A stretch of DNA of 64,000 nucleotides from Variovorax gracilis (GCF_030317115.1 NZ_JASZYF010000016.1:53200-117199); one strand, 5' to 3'; counted from the stretch's first letter, positions 41,512-52,439 are shown. The notes: generated from the letters alone by a model not told the origin. A program made the numbers and translations.

Positions 41512-42642
41512 ATGCTGCTCAGCGCCGACCAGGAAGCGATTCGTGATGCCGTGCGCGCGTTCGCGCAAGCGGAGCTCTGGCCCCACGCGCCGCGCTGGGA
41601 CCGCGAGCACAGCTTCCCCAAGGAGGCGCATGCCGGCCTGGCCGAACTGGGCGCCTATGGCATCTGCGTGCCCGAAGAGGACGGCGGCGCCGGGCTCGAC
41701 TACCTGACGCTCGCGCTGGTGCTGGAGGAAATCGCCGCCGGCGACGGCGGCACCAGTACCGCGATCAGCGTGACCAACTGCCCGGTCAACGCCATCCTCA
41801 TGCGCTACGGCAATGCACAGCAGAAGAAGCAGTGGCTGCAGCCGCTGGCGCAGGGCCGCATGCTCGGCGCCTTCTGCCTGACGGAGCCGCAGGCCGGCAG
41901 CGATGCATCGTCGCTGCGCACCACCGCGCGCAAGGATGGCGACGGCTGGGTGATCGACGGCGTCAAGCAGTTCATCACCAGCGGCAAGAACGGACAGGTC
42001 GCGATCGTGATCGCGGTCACCGACAAGGGCGCGGGCAAGCGCGGCATGAGCGCCTTCATCGTTCCCACCGACGCCCCGGGCTACAACGTGGCGCGGCTGG
42101 AGGACAAGCTGGGCCAGCATTCGAGCGACACCGCCCAGATCAACTTCGACGGCTGCCGCATTCCCGCCGAGAACCTGATCGGCCAGGAAGGCGAGGGCTA
42201 CAAGATCGCCCTCGGCGCGCTGGAAGGCGGACGCATCGGCATCGCGGCCCAGAGCGTGGGCATGGCGCGCAGCGCCTTCGAGGTGGCCGTGGCCTATGCC
42301 AAGGAGCGCCAGGCCTTCGGCGGCTCGATCTTCGATCAGCAGGCAGTGGGCTTCCGGCTGGCCGACTGCGCGACGCAGATCGAAGCGGCGCGGCAACTGA
42401 TCTGGCACGCGGCCAGCCTGCGCGATGCCGGCCAGCCCTGTCTGAAGGAAGCGGCCATGGCCAAGCTCTTCGCCAGCGAGATGGCCGAGCGCGTTTGCAG
42501 CGCGGCCATCCAGACGCTGGGCGGCTATGGCTACGTCAACGACTTTCCGCTGGAGCGCATCTACCGCGACGTGCGCGTGTGCCAGATCTACGAAGGCACC
42601 TCGGACATCCAGAAGCTGCTGATCCAGCGCGCGCTGGCCTGA
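41512..42642 (+). CDS. acyl-CoA dehydrogenase
   Basis: FAD-dependent acyl-CoA dehydrogenase, 376 aa, introducing the alpha-beta double bond in a CoA thioester. Motifs: FCLTEPQAGSDASS (FAD/substrate), YAKERQAFGGSI, and the C-terminal IYEGTSDIQKLLI, whose Glu is the catalytic base of short-chain types. This distinguishes it from the isovaleryl-CoA enzyme at 52564. The substrate length is not predictable. It is preceded by AAGGAA and is probably coupled to the peptidase gene. Confidence 0.92.
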   Translation: MLLSADQEAIRDAVRAFAQAELWPHAPRWDREHSFPKEAHAGLAELGAYGICVPEEDGGAGLDYLTLALVLEEIAAGDGGTSTAISVTNCPVNAILMRYGNAQQKKQWLQPLAQGRMLGAFCLTEPQAGSDASSLRTTARKDGDGWVIDGVKQFITSGKNGQVAIVIAVTDKGAGKRGMSAFIVPTDAPGYNVARLEDKLGQHSSDTAQINFDGCRIPAENLIGQEGEGYKIALGALEGGRIGIAAQSVGMARSAFEVAVAYAKERQAFGGSIFDQQAVGFRLADCATQIEAARQLIWHAASLRDAGQPCLKEAAMAKLFASEMAERVCSAAIQTLGGYGYVNDFPLERIYRDVRVCQIYEGTSDIQKLLIQRALA

Positions 42643-42702
42643 TCCGGCAGACAAAGCGCGCATATCGGTGCAGCATGGTGGTCCCTTCGATGGAGACCGC
42701 AC

Positions 42703-44232
42703 ATGCTCTTCTCGCCGAATCCTCCGTCCGCGCCTCGCGCGGCAGTTCTTCTGTCGCTTCTGGGCGTGGCCGCCCTCGGCCTGCCCCTGGCGGCCCAGCC
42801 CACGGCGGCGGATCTCGCCACCCTGACGGCCAGCGAGGCAGCGCGGCAGATCTGCGCGGGCACGCTGAGCAGCGAGCAGCTGGTGTCGGCCTACCTGGCG
42901 CAGGCCAGGGCCAAGATGCAGCTCAACGCCTTCATCACGCTCGATGAGGCCGGTGCGTTGCGCGCCGCTCGCGCGGCCGACGCGGAACGCAAGCAGGGCG
43001 GCGCCTGCAAGCCGCTCGCCGGCGTGCCGGTGGCGGTGAAGGACAACATCCAGGTCAAGGGCCTGCCGGCCACGGCCGGAACGCCTGCGCTCAAGACCTT
43101 CGTGCCGCAAGCCGATGCGCCAGTCGTCGCCAAGCTGCGCTCGGCGGGCGCCATCGTGATGGGCAAGACCCACATGCACGAGCTGGCGTTCGGCGTGACG
43201 GGCTACAACCCCGCGTTCCAGACCGGTCCCGAAGTCGGCGTGCGCAATGCCTACGACAGCACGCGCGTTGCGGGCGGCTCGTCCTCGGGCAACGGCGCGG
43301 CGCTCGGTGCGCGCATGGTGCCCGCAGCGCTCGGAACCGACACGGGCGGCTCGGTGCGCATCCCCTGCGCGTTCAACGGCTGCGCCTCGCTGCGCCCGAC
43401 CGTCGGCCGCTATTCGCAGGCGGGCATCACGCCGATCTCGCACACCCGCGACACGGCCGGGCCGATGGCGCTGTCGGTCGCCGACGTGGCGTTGCTCGAT
43501 CGCGTGATCGTGGGCGGCACGCCGGTCAAGCCTGCCAACCTCAAGCGCGTGCGGCTCGGCGTGGTGCCGGCCTTCTACGCCAACCTCGATGCCGACACGC
43601 GCGCGGCCACCGATGCGGCGCTGGCCAGGCTGCGTGCGGCGGGCGTGACCCTGGTCGACGTGGAGATGCCCAAGCTGATGGAGCTCAACGGCGCAGTCGG
43701 CTTTCCGGTCGCGTTGTACGAGGCGCACGACGACATCGTGGCCTACCTCGCGACATACCGCACCGGCGTCACCATCGCGCAGCTCGCCGCGGCGGTCGCC
43801 AGTCCCGACGTCAAGGGCACTTTCGACGGGCTGATCATCCCGCGCAAGCTGCCGGCCGCCAAGGGCGTGGTCGACGCCAAGCCGGCGTACGACAACGCGA
43901 TGCGGGTGGCCCGCCCGGCGCTGCAGCGGCTCTACCGCGACACCTTCACGAGGAACAGGCTCGATGCGCTGGTGTTCCCGACGGTGCCGCGTGTGGCGCT
44001 GGCCGCGACGCCGGACGCCAGCAGCGTGGAGAACTTCGTGGTGCTGATCCAGAACACCGACCCCGGCAGCAATGCCGGCCTGCCAGGCCTGCAACTGCCC
44101 GTCGGGCTGGGTGCCACGAGCCGCCTGCCGGTCGGCCTGGAGTTCGACGGGCCGGCGGGCAGCGATCGCCAACTGCTGGCCCTCGGCCTGGCAGTCGAAA
44201 GCCTGCTGGGCCGTCTCCCGGCCCCCAAATGA
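42703..44232 (+). CDS. exported amidase
   Basis: Amidase-signature hydrolase, 509 aa, with a signal peptide (residues 1-31). The Ser-cisSer-Lys triad is present: K113 (VAVKDNI), cis-Ser near S194 (GGSSSGN) and nucleophile S217 (GTDTGGSVR). It resembles indoleacetamide hydrolase-type amidases. Export to the periplasm suggests it acts on external amides. It is separated by 60 bp from the acyl-CoA dehydrogenase and lies in the same direction. Confidence 0.91.
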   Translation: MLFSPNPPSAPRAAVLLSLLGVAALGLPLAAQPTAADLATLTASEAARQICAGTLSSEQLVSAYLAQARAKMQLNAFITLDEAGALRAARAADAERKQGGACKPLAGVPVAVKDNIQVKGLPATAGTPALKTFVPQADAPVVAKLRSAGAIVMGKTHMHELAFGVTGYNPAFQTGPEVGVRNAYDSTRVAGGSSSGNGAALGARMVPAALGTDTGGSVRIPCAFNGCASLRPTVGRYSQAGITPISHTRDTAGPMALSVADVALLDRVIVGGTPVKPANLKRVRLGVVPAFYANLDADTRAATDAALARLRAAGVTLVDVEMPKLMELNGAVGFPVALYEAHDDIVAYLATYRTGVTIAQLAAAVASPDVKGTFDGLIIPRKLPAAKGVVDAKPAYDNAMRVARPALQRLYRDTFTRNRLDALVFPTVPRVALAATPDASSVENFVVLIQNTDPGSNAGLPGLQLPVGLGATSRLPVGLEFDGPAGSDRQLLALGLAVESLLGRLPAPK

Positions 44233-44312
44233 GGGGAGGGTCGACGCCGCCCAAGGCAGGGTTTGTGCGAGGGTCTGCACAATACGCGCTGGATTCCCCG
44301 CTCAAACCCTCC

Positions 44313-44750
44313 ATGTCCGCATCTTCCCCCAGCTCCGTTCGTGTCCCTTGCCCCTGCGGGCGCCGTGATCGCCGGGAGCTTCCGCTGGCCTACGCCCAAT
44401 GCTGCGGGCGCTATGTGGACGATTTCGAGAACACCCCGGCCACGGATGCCGAATCGCTCATGCGCTCGCGCTACACCGCCTTCGTGCGCGAGAGGGCCGA
44501 CTATCTCCTCGCGACCTGGCACCCGTCGACCCGGCCCAGCGAGGTGAGCTTCGAGCCGGGCGTGAAATGGCTCGGTCTGGACGTTCGCTCGCGTTCGGTG
44601 CTCGACGCCGATCACGCGGAAGTCGAGTTCGTGGCTCGCCAGCGAAGCAGCGCCGGCGTGGCGTCGCGCCTGCACGAGCGCAGCCGCTTCGTGCGCGAGG
44701 TCGATGGTCTCCACAATCGGTGGTACTACGTCGACGGCGATCTGCACTGA
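44313..44750 (+). CDS. YchJ-family (UPF0225) protein with SEC-C-like zinc motif
   Basis: 145-aa protein of the YchJ/UPF0225 type. The N-terminal metal-binding motif CPCGRR...YAQCCGRY (SEC-C-like) is followed by the YchJ M-domain (SLMRSRYTAFVRERADYLLATWHPSTRP; ending HNRWYYVDGD). The function is unknown; a metal-binding or chaperone role has been suggested for the family. The ATG at 44313 gives the common N-terminus. A GC hairpin at 44769-44784 follows. Confidence 0.88.
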   Translation: MSASSPSSVRVPCPCGRRDRRELPLAYAQCCGRYVDDFENTPATDAESLMRSRYTAFVRERADYLLATWHPSTRPSEVSFEPGVKWLGLDVRSRSVLDADHAEVEFVARQRSSAGVASRLHERSRFVREVDGLHNRWYYVDGDLH

Positions 44751-44768
44751 CCCGTCCAGTGACGAAAT

Positions 44769-44784
44769 GGCCTCCAATGAGGCC
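44769..44784 (+). terminator. hairpin after YchJ-like gene
   Basis: GGCCTC-CAAT-GAGGCC is a perfect 6-bp stem with a tetraloop, 19 bp after the YchJ stop. No T-run follows, so a terminator role is only suggested. It may instead be part of the local repeat that includes the palindrome at 44800-44816. Confidence 0.4.
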
Positions 44785-44799
44785 GTGCAAGGATTCGTT

Positions 44800-44816
44800 G
44801 CTATCGATTCGATAGC
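44800..44816. repeat. short palindrome GCTATCGATTCGATAGC
   Basis: A perfect 8-bp inverted repeat around a single T, in the 222-bp gap before the DUF3047 gene. I recall closely similar GCTAT...ATAGC palindromes as frequent intergenic elements in Comamonadaceae genomes, but this cannot be checked here. The rest of the gap (44751-44972) shows nothing else recognisable. Confidence 0.5.
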
Positions 44817-44972
44817 TGTCCGCCGGGCATTGTGTCCAGGATGGAGACAGACAGATTCCTTTTGGCGTATTTATCTTGCGCCTTGCCGCCCCCACACTCT
44901 CCCATGTGCGCAGAGCGCCGAAGGCGCTCCGCGAAGGTTCCTGCAGACCCAAGCACACGACAAGAGGGCGAG

Positions 44973-45806
44973 ATGGAAAGCAATACGACGGATCAGTTTG
45001 CACGCTGGCTGCGGCGAGTCGCCGCGGTCTTGCCGTTGGCGTCCGCGCTGCTGCTCGGCTCGATTTCGCCGGCCCGTGCCGATGAACCCGCGACGCTGAC
45101 GCCCTTCTCGAGCGCGCAAGGCACGCAGGCGCCGCAGCCCTGGCGCTTCACCACGCTGCCCAACAAGGCCCCCACGCGTTTCGAAGTGGTGCAGCAGGAC
45201 GGCAAGCGCGTGCTCAAGGTCGAGGCCGACCAGTCTTACGGCAATCTGGTGCATCCCACGCAGGTGCCACTCAACAGCGGCACCACGCTCGCATGGCGCT
45301 GGCGCGTCGACGAGTTCGTGCAGGACGCCGACCTGCGCACCCGTGCGGGTGACGACGGCGTGGCCAAGTTGTGCGTGTTCTTCGACTTCCCCGCCGACCG
45401 GCTGTCGGTCGGCGAACGCACCCGCCTGGCTCTCGCCCGCCGCGCCACCGGCGAAGACGTCCCCAGCGAAGCGCTGTGCTACGTGTGGGACAACAAGGAA
45501 GCGAAGGGCAGCGAGTTCATGAACGCCTTCACCCGCAGGGTGCGGATGATCGTGCTGGAGTCCGGCGCTGCCGCCAAGCCGGGTGCGTGGGTGGCCGAAC
45601 GCCGCAACCTGCTCGCGGACTATCGCCGTGCCTTCGGGGACGAAGCCGGCGGGATCATGCCGGACGTGGTCGCGGTCGCCGTCTCGGCCGATGCGGACAA
45701 CACCCGCGGCCACGGCATTGCCTTTTTCTCCGATCTGGATCTTCGTGGCGGTCCCGCTGCACAAGCCACGGCGAATCCGACGGAACGACCCACCCAAGGG
45801 GAATAG
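44973..45806 (+). CDS. exported DUF3047 protein
   Basis: 277-aa secreted protein with a signal peptide (residues about 10-36, ending ARADE). The body matches DUF3047: FEVVQQDGKRVLKVEADQSYG, TLAWRWRVDE, VCVFFDFP-like KLCVFFDFP, and the C-terminal DVVAVAVSADADNTRGHGIAFFSDLDLR. A beta-sandwich is expected; function unknown. ATG 44973 has AGAGGG upstream. A DedA-rhodanese gene follows 41 bp later. Confidence 0.82.
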   Translation: MESNTTDQFARWLRRVAAVLPLASALLLGSISPARADEPATLTPFSSAQGTQAPQPWRFTTLPNKAPTRFEVVQQDGKRVLKVEADQSYGNLVHPTQVPLNSGTTLAWRWRVDEFVQDADLRTRAGDDGVAKLCVFFDFPADRLSVGERTRLALARRATGEDVPSEALCYVWDNKEAKGSEFMNAFTRRVRMIVLESGAAAKPGAWVAERRNLLADYRRAFGDEAGGIMPDVVAVAVSADADNTRGHGIAFFSDLDLRGGPAAQATANPTERPTQGE

Positions 45807-45847
45807 CCGCCGTTCGATTCCTGCAGCGCCAACGGTCCCGTGAAACC

Positions 45848-46825
45848 ATGAACGACTTCGTCGCACTTCTCGCCAGCCAGGGTTCGGCCCTGGTCTTCGT
45901 TGCCACGCTGGCGACGCGCCTGGGCGCGCCCGTGCCGGCGGTGCCTTTCCTGATCGTGGCCGGTGGACTCACGGTCGGTGGACAGGTGTCTTTCCTCGCG
46001 GTGACCCTCGCTGCGGTGCTGGGCAACATCCTGGGCGACGGCGTGTGGTTCCTCGCAGGGCGGCGCTGGGGCTACCGGGTCATGCGGCTGTTGTGCCGCA
46101 TTTCGCTGTCGGCGGACACCTGCGTGCAGCGCAGCGAATCGATCCTCGGCCGCTGGGGCGGCCTGTCGCTCATTGCGGCGAAGTTCGTGCCGGGCGTGTC
46201 GGTGGTCGCGCCTCCGATGGCGGGCGCGCTCGGCATGTCGAACCTGCGCTTCCTGTCCTACGAGACCGTGGCAGCGCTGATCTGGACGCTGGGCTTCCTG
46301 GTGCTGGGGCGCGTCTTCCACGCGGCCATCGAGGATGTGCTGGCGGTGCTTTCCGATATCGGGCTCACCGCCATGGCGATCTTCGCGCTGCTGCTGGTCG
46401 CGTTCATCCTGTGGCGCTATCGCCAACGCCGCATGGCGCTGCGCGCCGATGACATCCAGTTGATGGAAGTCCAGGTGCTGCGCGAGGCCCTCGCTGCCGG
46501 CGCCGGCCCCACCGTGATCGACGTGCGTTCCGACGAGACGCGTGTGCTGGACGAACGTGCGATTCCAGGCGCCATCGGCATCGCGCTGGCGCACCTTCCG
46601 AAGCGGCTCGGCAGTTTCTCCGATGGCCGCGAGCTCGTCGTGTTCTGCGATTGCCCGAACGACGAATCGGCCGTCGCTGCCGCACGCGTGCTGATGGCCG
46701 CGGGCCTGCCCCGTGTGCGCGTGCTGGCCGGCGGTCTGGACGCGTGGGCCGCGGCCGAGGCTGCAGCCTCCGGTGCAGAGGGGCCGATGACCGTCACACC
46801 GATGGTCGCCGTGCGTCCGACTTGA
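45848..46825 (+). CDS. DedA-family membrane protein fused to a rhodanese domain
   Basis: 325-aa fusion. Residues 1-200 are a DedA/SNARE-associated membrane domain (about five to six helices; GNILGDGVWFLAGRRWG and KFVPGVSVVAPPMAGALGMS). Residues about 210-315 are a rhodanese-like domain on the cytoplasmic side (TVIDVRSDETRVLDERAIPGA, VVFCDCPNDESA with candidate catalytic Cys). DedA proteins are lipid flippases or proton-dependent transporters; the sulfurtransferase partner is unexplained. The fusion is also known in other proteobacteria. Confidence 0.87.
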   Translation: MNDFVALLASQGSALVFVATLATRLGAPVPAVPFLIVAGGLTVGGQVSFLAVTLAAVLGNILGDGVWFLAGRRWGYRVMRLLCRISLSADTCVQRSESILGRWGGLSLIAAKFVPGVSVVAPPMAGALGMSNLRFLSYETVAALIWTLGFLVLGRVFHAAIEDVLAVLSDIGLTAMAIFALLLVAFILWRYRQRRMALRADDIQLMEVQVLREALAAGAGPTVIDVRSDETRVLDERAIPGAIGIALAHLPKRLGSFSDGRELVVFCDCPNDESAVAAARVLMAAGLPRVRVLAGGLDAWAAAEAAASGAEGPMTVTPMVAVRPT

Positions 46826-46857
46826 TCCCTCCCGCGGGCCCGGCCTAGAATCGGCCC

Positions 46858-46950
46858 CGCTCCGGGGTGCACGCAGATGCGTACTGAGATGGCCAAGCGG
46901 CCGAACCCGCGAACTTGATCTGGTTCATACCAGCGTAAGAAGAGCTGCGA
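46858..46950 (+). ncRNA. TPP riboswitch (THI element)
   Basis: The conserved thiamine pyrophosphate aptamer is visible: GGGGTGC at about 46864-46870, CTGAGA at 46884-46889, ACCCG followed by GAACTTGATCTGGTTCATAC at 46911-46930 and CAGCGTAAGAAG to about 46942. It lies about 90 nt ahead of thiC and should repress it when TPP is plentiful. AGGAG at 47026-47030 is the likely ribosome site that the downstream expression platform controls. Confidence 0.92.
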
Positions 46951-47038
46951 CTCCCAGGTGTCAGTCCGTCCTCGACGGCCGTCACCGTCCCGGAGCGATC
47001 GCGGAGCACCCGTTGTCCCACAACCAGGAGTGCCCCGC

Positions 47039-48882
<1,844 letters not shown>

Positions 48883-48883
<1 letters not shown>

Positions 48884-48975
48884 CCCCCAGCCTCGCCCTT
48901 CGTGTGGCTCTGACACCCGCTTCCAGGGGGCAACCCCGGCGGACCGGCGGAGCCGGCTCCGCGCGGGGTTCCTGG
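48883..48975 (+). repeat. intergenic repeat, copy A
   Basis: About 93 bp directly after the thiC stop. It aligns with the reverse complement of 58421-58510 along almost its whole length, with small gaps and base changes. Shared stretches are ACCCCCAGCC, TTCGTGTGGCTC, GACACCC, CCGGCG and AGCCGG. It has GC-rich inverted segments (CCGGCGGAGCCGG) that can fold. The two copies in inverted orientation indicate a dispersed intergenic element. Confidence 0.65.
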
Positions 48976-49031
48976 AACGCCTGCAATCGGCTGCGATCAA
49001 TGCGATTGCTTCGTTGATACGATGGCCCCCC

Positions 49032-49724
49032 ATGAATTCATTCCCTTTCGACGCCGTCCTCTTCGACTGCGACGGCGTCCTGGTCGACTCCGAACCCATC
49101 ACCAACCGCGTACTGGCCGAGATGCTCGGCGAACTGGGCTGGAAGCTCAGCGTCGAGGAATCCATGCGCCTTTTTGTCGGCAAGGCGGTGAAGGACGAGG
49201 TCGCGCTGATCGAGGAGAAGACCGGCTTCGCGATCACCGACGACTGGCTGAACGGTTTCCGCATCCGCCGCAACGAGGCGCTGGAGCGCGATCTGCTCGC
49301 CATTCCCAACGCCGCGCAAGCCGTGCGCGCATTGCATGCGGCACTCGGCGGGCGCATCGCCTGCGCATCCGGCGCGGACCGGCTCAAGGTCGAACTGCAA
49401 CTGGACAAGATCGGCCTGCTCGACTGCTTTGCGGGTCGCATCTTCAGCGGTCACGAAACCCCTCGTTCCAAGCCTGCGCCGGATGTCTACCTGGCCGCCG
49501 CCGCAGCGCTGGGCGTAGACCCGGCGCGCTGCGCGGTGATCGAGGACACCGTCACCGGCGCCATGGCCGGCGTCGCGGCGGGCGCGACCGTCTTCGGCTA
49601 CAGCCCCACCGACCTGGGCCACAGCGGGCCTGACGCGTTGCGCGCCGTCGGCGTGGTCCAGGTGTTCACCGACATGGCGCAGGTGCCCGCACTGCTGGCC
49701 GACTGGCGCCCCGTGCTCGCCTGA
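49032..49724 (+). CDS. HAD-superfamily phosphatase
   Basis: HAD hydrolase of the phosphoglycolate-phosphatase/beta-phosphoglucomutase type, 230 aa. Motif I is LFDCDGVLVDSE (nucleophile and acid Asp), with Ser/Thr and Lys in the CASGAD and KPAPDVYL region, and motif IV VIEDTVTGAMAG. A helical cap follows motif I. In a RuBisCO-bearing organism phosphoglycolate is a possible substrate, but general phosphosugar activity is equally likely. It ends 10 nt before the patatin gene. Confidence 0.9.
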   Translation: MNSFPFDAVLFDCDGVLVDSEPITNRVLAEMLGELGWKLSVEESMRLFVGKAVKDEVALIEEKTGFAITDDWLNGFRIRRNEALERDLLAIPNAAQAVRALHAALGGRIACASGADRLKVELQLDKIGLLDCFAGRIFSGHETPRSKPAPDVYLAAAAALGVDPARCAVIEDTVTGAMAGVAAGATVFGYSPTDLGHSGPDALRAVGVVQVFTDMAQVPALLADWRPVLA

Positions 49725-49734
49725 GACCCACGAG

Positions 49735-51108
49735 ATGCGAGGCCTCCGTCTTTTCTGTGGCCTCCTGATCGCGGCGTGCGCCGCCGGCTGCTCGTCGCTG
49801 CGGCCCTGGCTGAACGACCCGCTGCCCGAGAACCCGCCGCCGCGTCTCGCCGTGGCCGCCAGCTCGGGCCGCGACCCGACCATCCTGGTGGCTGTCACGC
49901 TGTCCGGCGGCGGCGCGCGTGCGGCAGCCTTCGGCTATGGCGTGCTGGCCGAACTCCATCGCACCCAGTTCCAGTGGAATGGCCGCAGCACCGACCTGCT
50001 CGATGCCACGGACGTCATCAGCGGCGTCTCGGGCGGCAGCATCCTCGCGGCCTACTACGCGGCCTTCGGCGCAGCGAAGCTGCCCGACTTCGAGCGCGAC
50101 TTCCTGCGCCAGAACTTCCAGAACAGCCTCATCCTCCAGGCGCTGCGACCCACCAGCCTGTGGGACCTCAGCTCGCCCTGGTACGGCCGCTCGCACCTTC
50201 TCGCGCGCCGGCTCGACGAGATCTACGAGGGCAAGACCTACGCCGACATCGAGAGCCACCCCCGGCATCCCCAACTCGTGATCGCCGCGACGGACATGTC
50301 GCTGGGCACGCCTTTCGAGTTCACGCAGGACCAGTTCGAGCTGATCTGCTCGGACCTCCAGACCGTGCCGCTCTCCTTCGCGGTCGCGGCATCGTCGGCG
50401 GTGCCCATCCTGCTGAGCCCGATGACGCTGAAGAACTACGCCCAGGAGTGCCGTGACCGCGGCATCGTGCCGCGCCTGGCCGTGCGCGGCCAGGGCAACT
50501 ACCGCGCGCGCATGTTCCGCATGCAGGCCAACAGCTACCTCGATGCCCAGGCCCGCCCCTTCATCCATCTCGTGGACGGCGGCGTCGCCGACAACCTCGC
50601 CGTGCGCAGGCTGCTCGACCGCGCATTGCTCGGCGGGGGCTTGCGCGAGAGCTTCGAAGAGGTCGGCATTCCGCGCGGCAGCGTCCGCAAGCTGATCCTG
50701 ATCAGCGTCAACTCGGCGCGCGACCCGTCGAACAACGTCGACACCAGCGACAGGCTGCCGCGCGCCAGGGCCGTGGCCGACACCCTTTTGTTCGGCGCCG
50801 GTGCGCGCGCGGTGCTGGAAACGCAGGAGTTCCTGCTCGACACCGCGCGGCAGTGGCGGGAGGACTTGAAGTCGCGCAGTTCGGATGGTTCCGATGCGTT
50901 CGCTCCCGACGCGGAGATCCACGTGGTGCAGGTCAACCTTCGTGACGCCGCCGACGGCGACTTGCGGCTGCGGCTCCTTCAGGTGCCGACGGCGTTCTCG
51001 ATCACGGACGAGGAAGTCACCCGGCTGATCGCCGCGGGGCGCAGCGCGCTGCAGCGCTCGCCCGAGTTCCAGGCGCTGCGCGATTCATTGAACGTCCAGC
51101 GGGACTGA
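49735..51108 (+). CDS. patatin-like phospholipase lipoprotein
   Basis: 457-aa patatin-family lipid acyl hydrolase with a lipoprotein signal peptide (Cys near 15-19, AACAAGCSSL). The oxyanion motif is GGGARA (58-63), the nucleophile S99 in GVSGGS, and the catalytic Asp lies in DGGVADNLAVR (about residue 282). It likely acts on membrane lipids in the periplasm. It follows the HAD gene by 10 nt. Confidence 0.9.
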   Translation: MRGLRLFCGLLIAACAAGCSSLRPWLNDPLPENPPPRLAVAASSGRDPTILVAVTLSGGGARAAAFGYGVLAELHRTQFQWNGRSTDLLDATDVISGVSGGSILAAYYAAFGAAKLPDFERDFLRQNFQNSLILQALRPTSLWDLSSPWYGRSHLLARRLDEIYEGKTYADIESHPRHPQLVIAATDMSLGTPFEFTQDQFELICSDLQTVPLSFAVAASSAVPILLSPMTLKNYAQECRDRGIVPRLAVRGQGNYRARMFRMQANSYLDAQARPFIHLVDGGVADNLAVRRLLDRALLGGGLRESFEEVGIPRGSVRKLILISVNSARDPSNNVDTSDRLPRARAVADTLLFGAGARAVLETQEFLLDTARQWREDLKSRSSDGSDAFAPDAEIHVVQVNLRDAADGDLRLRLLQVPTAFSITDEEVTRLIAAGRSALQRSPEFQALRDSLNVQRD

Positions 51109-51110
51109 GC

Positions 51111-51311
51111 TCAGTTGCCCGTGCGAACGGCCGCCTTGGCCATGGCGGTGATCGACTGGGTCATCGCCTTGGCGCGGCCCGCCCACATCCGAGAGGTCAG
51201 CTTGTCGGCGTTCTCGCTCACGGACGGATGGCTGCGGACGCGTCCCGAAGTGGCGATGAAGTCCATCAGGGCGGCGAACTCGGAGCTGTCGGTATCGGGA
51301 ACTTGCTGCAT
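51111..51311 (-). CDS. possible 66-aa hypothetical protein
   Basis: A small frame convergent with the patatin gene: 66 aa, mostly helical, soluble, beginning MQQVPDTDSSEFAALMDFI. AGGAT is upstream of the ATG. No motif is recognised and it may not be a real gene. An alternative overlapping frame of 82 codons in the same region looks less protein-like. Confidence 0.45.
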   Translation of the reverse strand: MQQVPDTDSSEFAALMDFIATSGRVRSHPSVSENADKLTSRMWAGRAKAMTQSITAMAKAAVRTGN

Positions 51312-51386
51312 CCGCTGATCCTAGGCGGGCCAATGCACCGTTCCGGTGTGCTGTGACGCGCCGGATGCACCCTGTGCGTGCTTATT

Positions 51387-52439
51387 TCACGGATCGGCGG
51401 CCGAGACTGTAACTGGCTGCGTGCCACGCCGGAAGGCGCCCGGCGTCACGCCGGCCCAACTCCGGAAGGCGCGGGAAAAGCTCTTCTCGTTGCGGAACCC
51501 CACCGCCAGCGCGACCTGCTTGATCGGCCGGTCGGTGCGGCGCAACTGATCGGCCGCCAGTTCGTGCCGCACTTCGTCTTTCAACGCCTGCAGCGAAATG
51601 CCTTCTTCCAGCAACTGGCGATGCAGCGTGCGGGTGGACAGGTTCAGCAGGGTGGCGAGCCCCTCCGCCGTTGCGGCCTCGCCGCCGCGCGTGCGCAACA
51701 GCTCCCGCACGCGCTGGCCCAGCAGACGGTCGCGGCGGTATTGGAGCACCGTGAGTGGCAGGGCGCGCCGCAGCATGGTTCGCAGCGCGCGTTCGTCGCG
51801 CTGCAGCGGCAGGGCCAGGTAGCGTTCGTCGAAGCTGTAGTCGGCCCGTGCCGCGCCGAAATGCAGTTCGCCTCCAAACATCAACGGATAGGCGTCGCGG
51901 TGCGCCGGCGCCTCGAACGGAAACGAGGCCGCGCTCAACGAGACCCGTGAGTCGATCGCCCAGCAGGCGTAGCCGTGCAGGAAGCGCAGGCTCGATACCA
52001 GGCAGAACTCCCGGAAGTCCCCCAGTGCGCGATGCTCGGTGACCGACACGGTGGCGACGCCGCCGGCCACCGCCAGGTCGAGCGTGATGTCGTCCGTCAG
52101 CAGCCGGTGGTGCCTGCACCAGCGCTTGATCGCGACGCCCAGGTTCGGCGAGCCGAGCGAGGCGCGGCACAACATGCCGTAGGTTCCCCACGGAAGGCGG
52201 CGCGCGAACCAGCCGAGCGCCTCGTCGTCGAGTTCCTGCATCGCAAAGCCCGACAGCGCCTCGAACTGCGCCGCCGTGACGCGGGCCTGCGGATTGGCGA
52301 GATCTTGCGGCGTGATCTGTGCCTCCGCCAGCGCCTGTGCGGGATCGGCACCGTAGCGCTCGTAGCCCTGGACAATGGCTCGTACAAAGGCGATTGGCGT
52401 GGCGGCGCGGTTGCTGTTCCGCAGCAGGGACGACGACAT
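51387..52439 (-). CDS. AraC-family regulator, probably of the isovalerate/leucine operon
   Basis: 350-aa regulator. The N-terminal half is an arabinose-binding-type domain (AIVQGYERYGADPAQALAEAQIT, WFARRLPWGTYGMLC). The C-terminal AraC HTH (about 250-340) shows the two helix-turn-helix units ending FRNEKSFSRAFRSWAGVTPGAFR. It is divergent from the liu operon, with a 124-bp gap containing a pair of TTGCAA motifs. Control of that operon is the natural inference. A longer frame exists to 52763 but overlaps the ivd gene. Confidence 0.87.
   Translation of the reverse strand: MSSSLLRNSNRAATPIAFVRAIVQGYERYGADPAQALAEAQITPQDLANPQARVTAAQFEALSGFAMQELDDEALGWFARRLPWGTYGMLCRASLGSPNLGVAIKRWCRHHRLLTDDITLDLAVAGGVATVSVTEHRALGDFREFCLVSSLRFLHGYACWAIDSRVSLSAASFPFEAPAHRDAYPLMFGGELHFGAARADYSFDERYLALPLQRDERALRTMLRRALPLTVLQYRRDRLLGQRVRELLRTRGGEAATAEGLATLLNLSTRTLHRQLLEEGISLQALKDEVRHELAADQLRRTDRPIKQVALAVGFRNEKSFSRAFRSWAGVTPGAFRRGTQPVTVSAADP

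Noticed and set aside
41476..44280. 934-codon minus-strand frame opposite the acyl-CoA dehydrogenase and amidase
   Set aside because: No motifs; spans two real genes on the opposite strand.
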